Below, piece by piece: positions 1-8,432 of a stretch of 64,000 nt of DNA. The translations under genes and the position numbers were made by a program. Source of the DNA: Kribbella albertanoniae (lineage in GTDB: Bacteria > Actinomycetota > Actinomycetes > Propionibacteriales > Kribbellaceae); assembly GCF_004348455.1 (NCBI RefSeq), contig NZ_SMKA01000005.1, positions 1 through 64,000 on the forward strand, given 5' to 3'. Under the pieces are notes generated by a model. That model had not been told where the DNA came from and searched no databases. It saw nothing but the letters and a program-made list of their open reading frames with translations. The first letter of the stretch is position 1. Every line of letters starts with the position of its first letter.

Positions 1-1057
1 CCGCACTAGCCGCGCCTCCGACCGTCCGAGCACCAGACGCCCCAGCCCCAGCCCCCGCTCCACCACCAGAGCCACCACCAGAGCCACCTCCCGAACCGCC
101 GAGACGAGCGCGTCCAACGTTGACGGCTCCAGTCGCAAGCCCACCCGGATCGGCGACCGAACTGCCCATCGCGGCGCTGCCGCCGGCAACCGCTGCCGTG
201 AGCGGTACGGCGAATCGCAGCAGCGCGGGCAGTGCGAACACCGCGAGCATCAGCATCATGATCCCGGTCATCGCCTGCACCAACTGGTTGTCGCTCGGCA
301 GCATCGCCGACTGGTTGAGCTTCATCGCCGCCGCATAGATGAGCGCAGCCGCCGGTTTATAGGCGATGAACGCGAGCGACCACCCACAGAACTTGCGGAA
401 CCAGGTCCGCCCGACCTCGGTGTTCGTCGCGGCCGCCGCGAGCGGGAACGTCCCGGCCAGGATGACCAGCATCGCGGACCGGATCAGCAACAGCACGATC
501 TGGATCACCGAGGCACACATCACCGAGATGGTGACGCAGATGGCGAGGATGACCTGGCCGGAGGCGACACCGATCTCGGTGAAGCCGCCGTTCGCGACGA
601 TGCTTTTGAAACCGGCGTCGATGTTGCCACCGGCGGCCTTGGTGACGATGTCGTGTGCGAGGCCGTCGGACCACTCGGACAGCAACTGCAGCACCGCCGC
701 GCCGGCACCGCAGACCAGCACGAAGGTCATCATTGCCTTGAGCAACTCCTGCAGCGGCTTGGCCCGCTGCTCCCAGGCGGTCCGCAGGCCGGCGATCAGG
801 ATCGCGACGGTGAAGACCGCAGCGACGACCGTGAGTGTGCTCTGCTGCAGGTACTCGACCGGGCCGGAGTTCTTCCAGCCGCTACCGGATTCGGTCGCGA
901 TCGTTGCGTCCGGCACCTTCAACCACAGGGTCGCCATCGCATGCATGGAGTCGAGGGCGGCCTGGCTGGCCTGCTGCAGCAAGGAATCGAGACTGGACGT
1001 CGCGACGGAGATGAAACCCTCCTTGATCTGGCAGCCGATCTCGAGCTGCCCGCACAT
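1..1057 (-). CDS. TrbL/VirB6-like conjugal transfer membrane protein (partial, runs off the window)
   Basis: An open frame of 352 codons runs from ATG at 1057 to the window edge without a stop, so the C-terminus is missing. After about 70 soluble residues there are five or six hydrophobic segments: a first one near STLTVVAAVFTVAILIAG, a pair around GQVILAICVTISVMCASVIQ, and a last one near GIMILMLAVFALPALLRF. A Gly/Ser-rich tail (GGSGGGSGGGSGGG) follows. Polytopic proteins of this layout form the inner-membrane channel of type IV secretion and conjugation systems (TrbL/VirB6 class). The start overlaps the stop of the upstream gene by one base (TGATG), which suggests translational coupling. 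The family assignment rests on topology and context only. Confidence 0.6.
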   Translation of the reverse strand, partial: MCGQLEIGCQIKEGFISVATSSLDSLLQQASQAALDSMHAMATLWLKVPDATIATESGSGWKNSGPVEYLQQSTLTVVAAVFTVAILIAGLRTAWEQRAKPLQELLKAMMTFVLVCGAGAAVLQLLSEWSDGLAHDIVTKAAGGNIDAGFKSIVANGGFTEIGVASGQVILAICVTISVMCASVIQIVLLLIRSAMLVILAGTFPLAAAATNTEVGRTWFRKFCGWSLAFIAYKPAAALIYAAAMKLNQSAMLPSDNQLVQAMTGIMMLMLAVFALPALLRFAVPLTAAVAGGSAAMGSSVADPGGLATGAVNVGRARLGGSGGGSGGGSGGGAGAGAGASGARTVGGAASA

Positions 1058-1770
1058 CAGAGACCACTCCACTTCACGAAGTCGGCGAGGTTGCGAACCT
1101 GAGCGAACGGGGCCCCGATGGCCGCACCGGACGGCGGTGGCTGGAGTCGCCAGTCGTGGTCGTGCCAGACCATCGTCACGGTGAGACTCATGTACTGCGT
1201 CTCGACAGGTACGGCGACAGTCACGGTGACCTGGTCGCGGCTGGCAGCCAGGACGCGGTACCCGGCGAGCTGGGTCGGCTCGGAGGTGGTCGCCGAGGTT
1301 TCCTTGGCGGTCGTGCGCAGCAGCTCGTCAGTGTCCGGGCCGGGCAGCATCAGCTTGCGGGCGGTGGCGGTCGCCTTGGTCTGATCGCCGAGTGCAGCAA
1401 GTACGTTGTACGCCGCGAACACCGCACCCGTCGGCGAATGAGCAAAACACCGCCGGAACCCGTCGGAGTCGACAACCCCGGGCCCGAACGCGGTTGACCG
1501 AGGAACGACCACCCGCCGGCTCACCTCCCATCCGTCCACGGCAGGAGCCACCGCAGGAACACCTTGGTCGCCAGCAGGTAATGAGCAAGTGGAGCGGGAG
1601 GTGGTGGGGTCCGGGGTTGCGGCGGGTGCGGTGGCGACGAGGCTGGTCTTCGGGGAGTCCGCCGTACCGGCGAAGAGGACGACGAGGCCGCAGGTGATGA
1701 CGGCGGCGATGACGATGCAGGCCGCGACGAAGCCGGCGCCGAAGGGTGTGGTGCTTTCGTTCTCGCTCAT
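1057..1770 (-). CDS. Membrane-anchored protein of a conjugation cluster, unknown function
   Basis: A 237-residue protein with a short cytoplasmic start and one transmembrane helix (FVAACIVIAAVITCGLVVLF, about residues 14-33). A Thr/Ala/Pro-rich linker follows, then an extracytoplasmic domain of about 170 residues with a conserved-looking end (MVWHDHDWRLQPP). I recognise no enzyme motif. Single-pass proteins with this outline are common next to TrbL-like genes in actinobacterial integrative elements, where they probably belong to the secretion channel. Its stop codon overlaps the start of the TrbL-like gene. The upstream region to 1980 is shared with the divergent MarR gene. Confidence 0.55.
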   Translation of the reverse strand: MSENESTTPFGAGFVAACIVIAAVITCGLVVLFAGTADSPKTSLVATAPAATPDPTTSRSTCSLPAGDQGVPAVAPAVDGWEVSRRVVVPRSTAFGPGVVDSDGFRRCFAHSPTGAVFAAYNVLAALGDQTKATATARKLMLPGPDTDELLRTTAKETSATTSEPTQLAGYRVLAASRDQVTVTVAVPVETQYMSLTVTMVWHDHDWRLQPPPSGAAIGAPFAQVRNLADFVKWSGL

Positions 1771-1956
1771 TCCGCGCGTCCCCGATCAGTGGTGGAAAAC
1801 CTGCTGGGACAAGGCTTGCAAAAATCGGGCGATCGCCGCGGAAGTTATCCACAGGCACCCGTCGTACCGGTCTGGACAGGTGCCCGGTTACGCTCAGGAA
1901 GTTTGCGACTCCCGGTCGATCTGTAGCCAAAAGGTCACCCCGTGTAGCGAAGTGAA

Positions 1957-1971
1957 CTAGTCAGCTACTAG
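1957..1971. promoter_or_regulatory. Inverted repeat upstream of the MarR gene, candidate operator
   Basis: CTAGT and ACTAG form perfect 5-bp arms separated by five bases, ending 9 bp before the MarR start codon. MarR proteins usually bind short palindromes that overlap their own promoter. The location fits autoregulation and possible control of the divergent conjugation genes. The arms are short, so chance is possible. Confidence 0.35.
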
Positions 1972-1980
1972 AGTCCGCGC

Positions 1981-2508
1981 ATGACCATCGCGCCTTCGCT
2001 TTGCTCGCCCCTAGCGCTCGCCGATGCAGAACCCACCCGCGCCGCGGAACCCTGGGAAAGCGACGTCATCACGGCCTACGGTCTGCTGCGGGAAGCCGCA
2101 GCCGAGCTGGACCAGTTGATGCGGCACTCTCTCAAGCGCAGTGGTCTGCAAATGGCAATGTTCGAACTGTTGCTGCGGCTCGCCCGCAGTCACGGGGAGA
2201 AGCAGCGTTTGACCTCTCTGGCCAGGGAGCTGACCGTCACCACCGGCGGTATCACCCGGCTCGTCGACCGCGCCGAGAACCTCGGCCTGGTTCGTCGCGA
2301 GCCCTGTCCTGACGACGCCCGCGGTTCCTACGCAGTGATCACCGAGGAGGGGAAGCGGCGGCTGCGCGAAGCACTGCCGGATCACCTCCTGGAGATCGAC
2401 AGTCTGTGGATGTCGCAGCTGTCCGACGAGCGCGACGTCGTGCTCGGCAAGCTGCGCCGGGTCCGGGACAACGCACGTCGCTGGCCCAACGGCCGGCCGG
2501 CACTCTGA
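1981..2508 (+). CDS. MarR-family transcriptional regulator
   Basis: A 175-residue protein with a MarR winged helix-turn-helix across about residues 40-130. It has helix 1 (YGLLREAAAELDQLMRH), a recognition region (LARELTVTTGGITRLVDRAE) and the wing (LVRREPCPDDARGSYAVIT), with the typical R-x-D-x-R-x-x-x-V pattern between wing strands. Length and the C-terminal dimerisation helices are normal for the family. It is transcribed away from the conjugation genes. A strong hairpin about 60 bp downstream probably ends its transcript. The ligand is not predictable. Confidence 0.88.
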   Translation: MTIAPSLCSPLALADAEPTRAAEPWESDVITAYGLLREAAAELDQLMRHSLKRSGLQMAMFELLLRLARSHGEKQRLTSLARELTVTTGGITRLVDRAENLGLVRREPCPDDARGSYAVITEEGKRRLREALPDHLLEIDSLWMSQLSDERDVVLGKLRRVRDNARRWPNGRPAL

Positions 2509-2567
2509 GCGCACCAAGGCGAGCAATAAATCAGCAAGTACAACTTCAACGCATTACCCGGAACTAA

Positions 2568-2604
2568 CGGATGGGGCGCTCGACTGGTGTCGGGCGCCCC
2601 TCCG
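2568..2604. terminator. Long hairpin terminator after the MarR gene
   Basis: GGGGCGC-T-CGAC at 2573-2584 pairs with GTCG-G-GCGCCCC at 2589-2600 around a TGGT loop. This makes a 12-bp stem with one G-U pair, and CGGA/TCCG extends it across a one-base bulge. There is no T tract, as is usual for actinobacterial terminators. It lies between the MarR stop and the GTG start of the molybdopterin gene at 2620, so it could also shape that gene's leader. Confidence 0.65.
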
Positions 2605-2619
2605 CGTCAAGGTTGAGAT

Positions 2620-4128
2620 GTGAATCAACAGATTCGTTGGAGGGGCGCGGTCGGCGGGATACTCGCTGCCCTCGGGGGGCTCGCGGCCGGCAGTGTGGCG
2701 GCCGGGCTACTCGGTACGTCGCAGACTCCCGTGGTCGCGATCGGCTCGGCGTTCATCGATCGGGTGCCGCCGTGGCTGAAGGACCTGGCCATCTCCTGGT
2801 TCGGAACGAACGACAAGACCGCGCTCCGCACCGGCATTCTGATCGTCCTGCTGGCCCTGGCCGCGGTTGGCGGGATTCTTGCGGTACGGCGGTACTGGGC
2901 CGGCGCGCTGATCGTCGTCGTACTGGGCGGGGTGGCCGTGGCTGCCGCGATGACTCGCGCGGACTCGGGGCAGACGGGATTCGTGCCGTCGGCTGTCGCC
3001 GGGCTCACGGCGCTGGGCATCCTGCGTCTGTACACGAAACGTCTGGAACCACTGCTCGACTTCCCCGATGACGGCGTCAGCCGCCGGGGCTTTCTGCAGT
3101 TGTCGGCCGGTGTCGCGATCGGTTCGGCCGCGATCGCTGCGCTCGGGCGCGTGATCAGCGGCAGCCGGACCGCGGTGGCCGATGCCCGCAAGGCATTGAA
3201 CCTGCCGAAACCGCCGACACTCGATCCGCCGGCCGGAGTCCAGGCCGATGGCGCTACGCCGTGGGTCACGCCGAACGAGGACTTCTACCGCATCGACACC
3301 GCGCTCGCGGTCCCGCAGATCATGCCGTCGGACTGGAAGCTACGGATCCACGGCATGGTCGACAAGGAGCTCAACCTCACCTTCGACGACCTGCTGAAGC
3401 GCAAGGTCATGCACAAGTGGGTCACGTTGACCTGTGTCAGCAACGAGGTCGGTGGCGACCTGATCGGGAACGCGTTGTGGTCCGGCGTGCTGCTCAAGGA
3501 CCTCCTGGAGGAGGCCGGGCCCTCGAAGGACGCGGACGCGATCCAGTCGATGTCGAAGGACGGCTTCACTGCCGGTACGCCGCTCAGCACGCTGCTCGAC
3601 GATCGCCAGTCGATGCTCGCGTTCGCGATGAACGGTGAGCCGCTGCCGGTGGAACACGGGTTCCCGGTGCGGATCGTCGTACCGGGTCTGTACGGGTATG
3701 TGTCGGCGACGAAGTGGCTGGTCGATATCGAGGTGACGCGGTTCGATCAGTTCGAGGCGTACTGGACGCCGCGGGGCTGGTCGGCGCTGGGACCGATCAA
3801 GCTGTCGTCGCGGATCGACGTACCGCTGGGCAAGAAGGTGACGGCCGGGCCCGTGACGGTGGCCGGTGTGGCGTGGGACCAGCATGTCGGGGTGTCGAAG
3901 GTCGAGGTCCGGGTTGATGGTGGCCCTTGGCAACAAACGACGCTGGCCGCGGACGGGTCGATCGACACCTGGCGGCAGTGGCACTGGACCTGGGACGCAC
4001 CGCGCGGGACGCACATCCTGCAGGTCCGCGCGGTCGATGCCAAGGGCACTCCGCAGATCGAGGCGTCCGCACCACCGGCACCGGACGGGTCGACCGGTCT
4101 GCACACGATCAGTGTGAAGGTTGACTGA
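2620..4128 (+). CDS. Membrane-anchored molybdopterin-dependent oxidoreductase, sulfite oxidase fold
   Basis: A 502-residue protein with GTG start. The N-terminus has about four hydrophobic segments within residues 6-135. A twin-arginine-like motif (SRRGFLQLSAG) follows near residue 153. The oxidoreductase domain spans about 200-400, with the molybdenum-ligand Cys at 272 in TCVSNEVGG, then the dimerisation/Ig-like domain near 400-500. Family knowledge: sulfite oxidase-fold enzymes with this layout transfer oxygen or reduce substrates outside the membrane; the substrate cannot be read from sequence. It stands alone between the 2568-2604 hairpin and a convergent TetR gene, and the two 3' ends overlap by 20 bp. 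Confidence 0.85.
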   Translation: MNQQIRWRGAVGGILAALGGLAAGSVAAGLLGTSQTPVVAIGSAFIDRVPPWLKDLAISWFGTNDKTALRTGILIVLLALAAVGGILAVRRYWAGALIVVVLGGVAVAAAMTRADSGQTGFVPSAVAGLTALGILRLYTKRLEPLLDFPDDGVSRRGFLQLSAGVAIGSAAIAALGRVISGSRTAVADARKALNLPKPPTLDPPAGVQADGATPWVTPNEDFYRIDTALAVPQIMPSDWKLRIHGMVDKELNLTFDDLLKRKVMHKWVTLTCVSNEVGGDLIGNALWSGVLLKDLLEEAGPSKDADAIQSMSKDGFTAGTPLSTLLDDRQSMLAFAMNGEPLPVEHGFPVRIVVPGLYGYVSATKWLVDIEVTRFDQFEAYWTPRGWSALGPIKLSSRIDVPLGKKVTAGPVTVAGVAWDQHVGVSKVEVRVDGGPWQQTTLAADGSIDTWRQWHWTWDAPRGTHILQVRAVDAKGTPQIEASAPPAPDGSTGLHTISVKVD

Positions 4129-4720
4129 CTGCGTCGAGGACGATCGGGAGGAAGGCGTGCTCTAGCGAGCCCGCCGGAACCTTGGTGGGCTCGAGCAGGC
4201 TCTGCGATCGCGCGCCTTCGTGCAGCGCGATGATCAGCCGGACGAACAGCTCCGGCGGCACGCTGAAGGTCACGTCGCTCGCGGCCGAGATCTCTTCCAC
4301 CAACCGGGTCAGGCTGGCCCGGAACATCGCGCGCTGCTCGTTCAACGCCCGCGCCGCCTCGGGATTGCGCAAAGCGTGCAGGGTGAACTCGGTCGAAATC
4401 AGGTGCCATTGCCGCTGATCGCCGATCGCCTCGTCGAGCAGGCCTAGTACGGCGTCCAGCAGCGTGCCGGGCTGAGTCGCCAGGTCGGGGAGCAGTGCCT
4501 CGATCTGCTCGAGCAGCCGGTCGGTCGTTGCCTGGAACAACGCTAGGACCAGCTCGTCCTTGGAGCCGAAGTTCGAGTAGAAGGCACCCCGGGTGAACCC
4601 GGCCTGGTCGCAGATGTCCTCCACCGAGGCACCGGCGAAGCCACGCTCGGCGAAGACTTCGAGCGCGCCTGCCAGCAGGCGGGCCCGAGTGGCGGTACGA
4701 CTGCGCTTGGGCGGTTCCAT
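4109..4720 (-). CDS. TetR-family regulator, divergent from the YhgE/Pip operon
   Basis: A 203-residue protein. The N-terminal TetR helix-turn-helix is clear (RARLLAGALEVFAERGFAGA, then VEDICDQAGFTRGAFYSNFG), followed by an all-helical ligand domain. It is divergent from the ABC-like/YhgE operon and shares with it a 70-bp promoter region holding two palindromes, so it most likely represses itself and that operon. Its 3' end overlaps the end of the convergent molybdopterin gene. Confidence 0.88.
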   Translation of the reverse strand: MEPPKRSRTATRARLLAGALEVFAERGFAGASVEDICDQAGFTRGAFYSNFGSKDELVLALFQATTDRLLEQIEALLPDLATQPGTLLDAVLGLLDEAIGDQRQWHLISTEFTLHALRNPEAARALNEQRAMFRASLTRLVEEISAASDVTFSVPPELFVRLIIALHEGARSQSLLEPTKVPAGSLEHAFLPIVLDAVSQPSH

Positions 4721-4729
4721 AAGAGTAGG

Positions 4730-4760
4730 ATACAGTTCTGTATTGGATACACAAACGTAT
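4730..4760. promoter_or_regulatory. Two tandem palindromes, candidate TetR operators
   Basis: ATACA-GTTC-TGTAT is a perfect palindrome at 4730-4743, and ATAC-ACAAAC-GTAT forms a second at 4747-4760. They share the ATAC/GTAT half-site and lie between the divergent TetR start (4720) and the ABC-like start (4791). The stretch is AT-rich, as expected for a promoter. Paired palindromes at this spot are typical for TetR autoregulation. Confidence 0.6.
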
Positions 4761-4790
4761 TGAACTGCCCTAGAAATAGATGGAGCATAG

Positions 4791-5411
4791 ATGCAACTCG
4801 AGGCCGTCGGAGTCAGCGTGTTCGGTCTGCACGCCCCGATGCTGACCGGTACGTCGGTGCGAGTCGACGAGAAGCAGGTCGTGCTGCTGACCGGCTATCC
4901 AGGCCCCGGACATGTTGCTGCCGCGCTGGCGCTCTCCGGGCGTCTCAAGCCGGATACCGGCGAGGTGACGCTCCAGGGCTCCTCAGATCCCGCCGTACTG
5001 CGCCGCAAGGTTGCTGTGGTCGACGCACCCGGAATCACTGAGCCGGATGACGCCCTGCCCGTTCAGACGGTTGTGGGCGAGGAGCTGGCCATGGCTGGTC
5101 ACAAGGCCAGCCGGAAGGCTGTGCTGGAGTGGATGGACGAGCACGGCGTCGCTGAGCATGCGCGCACCCGCTTCGAGCACCTCCCGGTCGCTGCGCGCAC
5201 CAGACTGCTCGCCGAGCTGACTGTCGCCCGGCCGGACGTGAAGGTCGTCATTCTGACCATGCCGGACCGTCATGGCGGCGATCCGCACGAGTGGTACGCG
5301 CTGGGCCAGGATCTGGCCGACCGGGGCTACGCAGTCCTGATCACGTGCGCGGATACCTCCGCCCGGTTGCTCGACGTACCCGCAGATCAAGTTGAGGAGA
5401 TGAAGGCGTGA
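4791..5411 (+). CDS. Degenerate ABC-type ATPase-like protein (nucleotide motifs lost)
   Basis: A 206-residue protein that aligns by eye with the start and middle of ABC ATPases but lacks the catalytic residues. The Walker A position reads GYPGPGHVA (35-43) instead of GxxGxGK[ST]. The signature position reads LPVAARTRL instead of LSGGQ, and the Walker B end reads VVILTMPD without the catalytic Glu. The flanking pattern (LSGRLKPDTGEVTLQG) is still ABC-like. It overlaps the YhgE/Pip gene by four bases (GTGA), so the two are translated together. It may be a structural or regulatory partner of that membrane protein rather than an active ATPase. Confidence 0.7.
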   Translation: MQLEAVGVSVFGLHAPMLTGTSVRVDEKQVVLLTGYPGPGHVAAALALSGRLKPDTGEVTLQGSSDPAVLRRKVAVVDAPGITEPDDALPVQTVVGEELAMAGHKASRKAVLEWMDEHGVAEHARTRFEHLPVAARTRLLAELTVARPDVKVVILTMPDRHGGDPHEWYALGQDLADRGYAVLITCADTSARLLDVPADQVEEMKA

Positions 5412-7471
5412 CCGCGCTCCGGATGGCCCTGAGTGAGCTGCGGCGGCTGACCGCCGGCCGACTGCCCAAGCTGGCCGTGGTGGCCCTGCTGCTGGTGCCG
5501 GTCCTGTACGGCGGCCTGTATCTCTACGCGAACCACGATCCGTACAAGCGGCTCAACCAGATCCCCACCGCGGTCGTGGTGGAGGACGAGGGCACCACGC
5601 TGGCGACCGGCGAGAAGCTGAACGTCGGGCCGCAGGTGGCCGACGAGCTGGTCAAGTCGAAGAGCTTCGGCTGGCACAAGGTCACTCGGGCCGAGGCGAC
5701 CAAGGGAGTGTCGGACGGCACGTACGAGTTCGCTCTGGTGCTGCCGAAGTCGTTCTCCGGGGACCTGGCGTCCAGTGCGGACTTCACGCCGCGGCAGGCG
5801 AATCTGGAGCTGCTGACCAACGACGCCAACAACTACATCGCGCACACGATCGCCAACCAGGTCGTTGCGCAGGTGACCAAGACCGTCGCGTCCCAGGTGA
5901 GCGAGACGGCGGCGAGCAAGCTGCTGGCTGGGTACAACACGATCCACGGTCAGATCAGCCAGGCGGCGTCCGGTGCGGCGCAGCTACAGAACGGACTGAC
6001 GTCAGCCTCCACTGGTGTTGGCAAGCTGCAGTCCGGTGCTGGCCAGCTCAACACCGCACAGCAGAAGCTGTCGGCCGGTGCGGCCAAGCTGGCCGCTGGG
6101 ACAGGGCAGGCGCAGCAGGGTGCGGCGAAACTGGCCACTGGTGCTGACCAGCTCAGCGACGGCCTCGGCACGCTGAAAAGTAAGACCGCGAGCCTGCCGA
6201 AGCAGACCAAGGCGTTGGCGAACGGCGCCGACCAGGTGGCCGACGGCAACGAGAAGATCGCCGGTGTGGGTCGTCAGGTCGCCACCGCGTCGAACACGTT
6301 GGTCAAGGACCTCAAGGCGTTCGACAAGACGCTCGCAGCCCGTCTGAAGGCACAGGGGCTGAGCAACCACCAGATCAACCAGATCCTCTCCGAGACCGCC
6401 AAGCTGCGCGGACCGGTCGTCCGGGCGAACACCAAGATCCAGTCGACCTCCACCCAGCTCAACCAGTTAGCCGGCGGCGCACGCCAGGTCTCCAACGGCG
6501 CAGCAGCGCTGGCTGAGGCCACACCGGCTCTCACGAATGGCATCAGTACGGCGGCCAATGGCGCCAAGCAGCTCGACGCCGGGGCCGGCCAACTGAGCAC
6601 CGGGCTCACCACACTGCAGTCCGGAGCGCAGCAGTTGGCGGCCGGTGAGAAGCAGGCAGTGGCCGGACAGGGCCAGCTCCTGACCGGTGTGAACAGCCTG
6701 GCCACCGGAGTGACCAAGCTGACGAACGGCGCGACCCAGCTGAACACCGGTCTGGAGAAGGGCGTCAAGGAGATCCCCAACCCGACCACTGCGCAGCGCA
6801 AGGCCGTGGCCGAGACCCTGGGTGCTCCGGTCACGCTGCAGAACGTCTCCCAGGCGAGTGCTGAGAGCTATGGCGCCGGCCTGGCCCCGTTCTTCCTCTG
6901 CCTGGCCTGCTGGATCGGCGCGTACGTGCTGTTCCTGCTGGTGCGGCCGCTGTCCCCGCGTGCACTGGCCGGATTGCAGTCGCCGTTCCGAGTGGCGCTC
7001 GGTGGCTGGCTGCCGCCCGCGCTGTTCGGTGCGATCCAGGCGACGCTGGTCTTCACCGCAGTGACACTCGGCCTCGGTATCAACGTGGCGCATCCATGGC
7101 TGACGGTCGGCTTCCTGATCCTGACCTCGATCACCTTCGTGGCGATCCTGCACGCACTGTCCGCATGGTTCGGTGCCGTCGGCAAGTTCCTGGGTCTGGT
7201 GTTGATGGTGGTCCAGCTGGTCAGTGCGGGCGGCACGTTCCCGTGGCAGACCATCCCGGAGCCGCTGTACTTCTTCCACCACGCGCTGCCGATGAGCTAT
7301 GCGATCGACGGTGTCCGCCACCTCATGTACGGCGGCTCCACCGCGTCGCTCGGCAAGGACCTGCTGGCCCTGGCGGCCTGGTTCGCCGTGGCACTGGCCG
7401 CGTCTACGCTGGCTGCGCGCAAGCAGCGCGTGTGGCCGGCCAAGAAGCTGCAGCCGGAGCTGGCCCTCTAA
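5408..7471 (+). CDS. YhgE/Pip-family membrane protein
   Basis: A 687-residue protein with the YhgE/Pip (YueB/EsaA-like) layout. It has one N-terminal transmembrane helix (about 18-38) and an extracellular alpha/beta segment to about 170. A long coiled-coil stretch follows (about 170-470), built from repeated L-x-x-GA-x-QL units such as QLSDGL and QLDAGAGQLSTGL. The C-terminal block has five or six membrane helices like ABC-2 exporters. Homologues act as phage receptors or as components of type VII-like export. It is coupled by a GTGA overlap to the pseudo-ATPase and followed closely by the cyclase gene. Confidence 0.85.
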   Translation: MTALRMALSELRRLTAGRLPKLAVVALLLVPVLYGGLYLYANHDPYKRLNQIPTAVVVEDEGTTLATGEKLNVGPQVADELVKSKSFGWHKVTRAEATKGVSDGTYEFALVLPKSFSGDLASSADFTPRQANLELLTNDANNYIAHTIANQVVAQVTKTVASQVSETAASKLLAGYNTIHGQISQAASGAAQLQNGLTSASTGVGKLQSGAGQLNTAQQKLSAGAAKLAAGTGQAQQGAAKLATGADQLSDGLGTLKSKTASLPKQTKALANGADQVADGNEKIAGVGRQVATASNTLVKDLKAFDKTLAARLKAQGLSNHQINQILSETAKLRGPVVRANTKIQSTSTQLNQLAGGARQVSNGAAALAEATPALTNGISTAANGAKQLDAGAGQLSTGLTTLQSGAQQLAAGEKQAVAGQGQLLTGVNSLATGVTKLTNGATQLNTGLEKGVKEIPNPTTAQRKAVAETLGAPVTLQNVSQASAESYGAGLAPFFLCLACWIGAYVLFLLVRPLSPRALAGLQSPFRVALGGWLPPALFGAIQATLVFTAVTLGLGINVAHPWLTVGFLILTSITFVAILHALSAWFGAVGKFLGLVLMVVQLVSAGGTFPWQTIPEPLYFFHHALPMSYAIDGVRHLMYGGSTASLGKDLLALAAWFAVALAASTLAARKQRVWPAKKLQPELAL

Positions 7472-7490
7472 CCGGAGGAGGCGGTGCCGG

Positions 7491-8432
7491 ATGACGAGGC
7501 CCACGCAGGACGACGTACTCGGGTACTTCGACACACTGTCGAACTGGGGACGGTGGGGCGACGACGACCAGCTCGGCACGCTGAACCACATCACCGACGA
7601 CGTCCGGCTGGCGGCAGCACGGGCCGTGCGCCACGGCCGGAGCGTTTCGTGCGCCTGGGAGATCGCCGTACCGGGTGAGATGGAGCGGGCGACCAATGTG
7701 TGTCCGTGCGCGGTAGAGATGCCGGGTGCCGAGCACATGCCGGAGCTGTTCCAGAACGACCGGCGCTGGGGCTTCTCGAACGAGCGCCTCGGCATCATGT
7801 TCCACGGCAACACGATCACCCACCTGGACTCGCCGTGCCACCTGCTCTGGGACGGCAAGCTGTACAACGGGCGGTCGCACTCGATGATCGACGCCGAGAC
7901 CGGGTCGGCGTGGGCAGCGGTCACGGCGGCGGCGCACGGGATCGTCACCCGTGGTGTCGTGCTGGACATCGCAGCGATCCGCGACGTGCCGTGGCTGCAG
8001 CCGGGGGAGGGCGTGTTCCCCGAGGACCTCGAGGCGGCCGAGCGTCGCCAGGGCGTGCGGGTGCAGTCCGGCGACGCGCTACTCATCCGGACCGGCTACG
8101 GCCGCGCTCGGCACGAGTCTGGGCCCTCGGGCGGTATGACGCAGGCCGGCTGGCACGCGTCCTGTCTGCCGTGGCTGCAGGAGCGGGAGGTCGCGCTGAT
8201 CGGCGCCGACACCCCACAGGACGTGCAGCCTTCCGGGTACGACGACGTGCTGATGCCGGTGCACGCCGTGAGCCTCGTCGCGATGGGCCTGTGGATGCTC
8301 GACAACTGCGACCTCGAGGAGTGCGTGACGACGGCTGCCGAGCTCGGTCAGTGGGACTTCCAGCTCGCCGTTGCACCAGTCCGCTTCGCCGGTACGTCGG
8401 GTAGCCCGGTCAACCCGATCGCCACCTTCTAG
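7491..8432 (+). CDS. Cyclase-family metal-dependent hydrolase (kynurenine formamidase-like)
   Basis: A 313-residue protein of the putative cyclase family. The metal/active-site motif HGNTITHLDSPCH lies near residues 103-116, with a late acidic/histidine region (GADTPQDVQP). The ATG at 7491 was chosen because GGAGGAGG sits 9 bases upstream; the open frame extends further but only through shadow of the previous gene. It follows YhgE/Pip by 19 bp and may be co-transcribed. Family members hydrolyse amides or lactones; the substrate is unknown. Its stop codon TAG is completed by the first base of the inserted hairpin element. Confidence 0.82.
   Translation: MTRPTQDDVLGYFDTLSNWGRWGDDDQLGTLNHITDDVRLAAARAVRHGRSVSCAWEIAVPGEMERATNVCPCAVEMPGAEHMPELFQNDRRWGFSNERLGIMFHGNTITHLDSPCHLLWDGKLYNGRSHSMIDAETGSAWAAVTAAAHGIVTRGVVLDIAAIRDVPWLQPGEGVFPEDLEAAERRQGVRVQSGDALLIRTGYGRARHESGPSGGMTQAGWHASCLPWLQEREVALIGADTPQDVQPSGYDDVLMPVHAVSLVAMGLWMLDNCDLEECVTTAAELGQWDFQLAVAPVRFAGTSGSPVNPIATF

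Noticed and set aside
366-1184. A 272-codon plus-strand frame over the conjugation gene
   Set aside because: The minus strand gives a continuous membrane protein with clear helices and a coupled start; the plus frame has no protein-like features.
1845-1853. TTATCCACA as a replication origin DnaA box
   Set aside because: It is a single box in a gap of about 200 bp, with no cluster of boxes and no dnaA or dnaN nearby.
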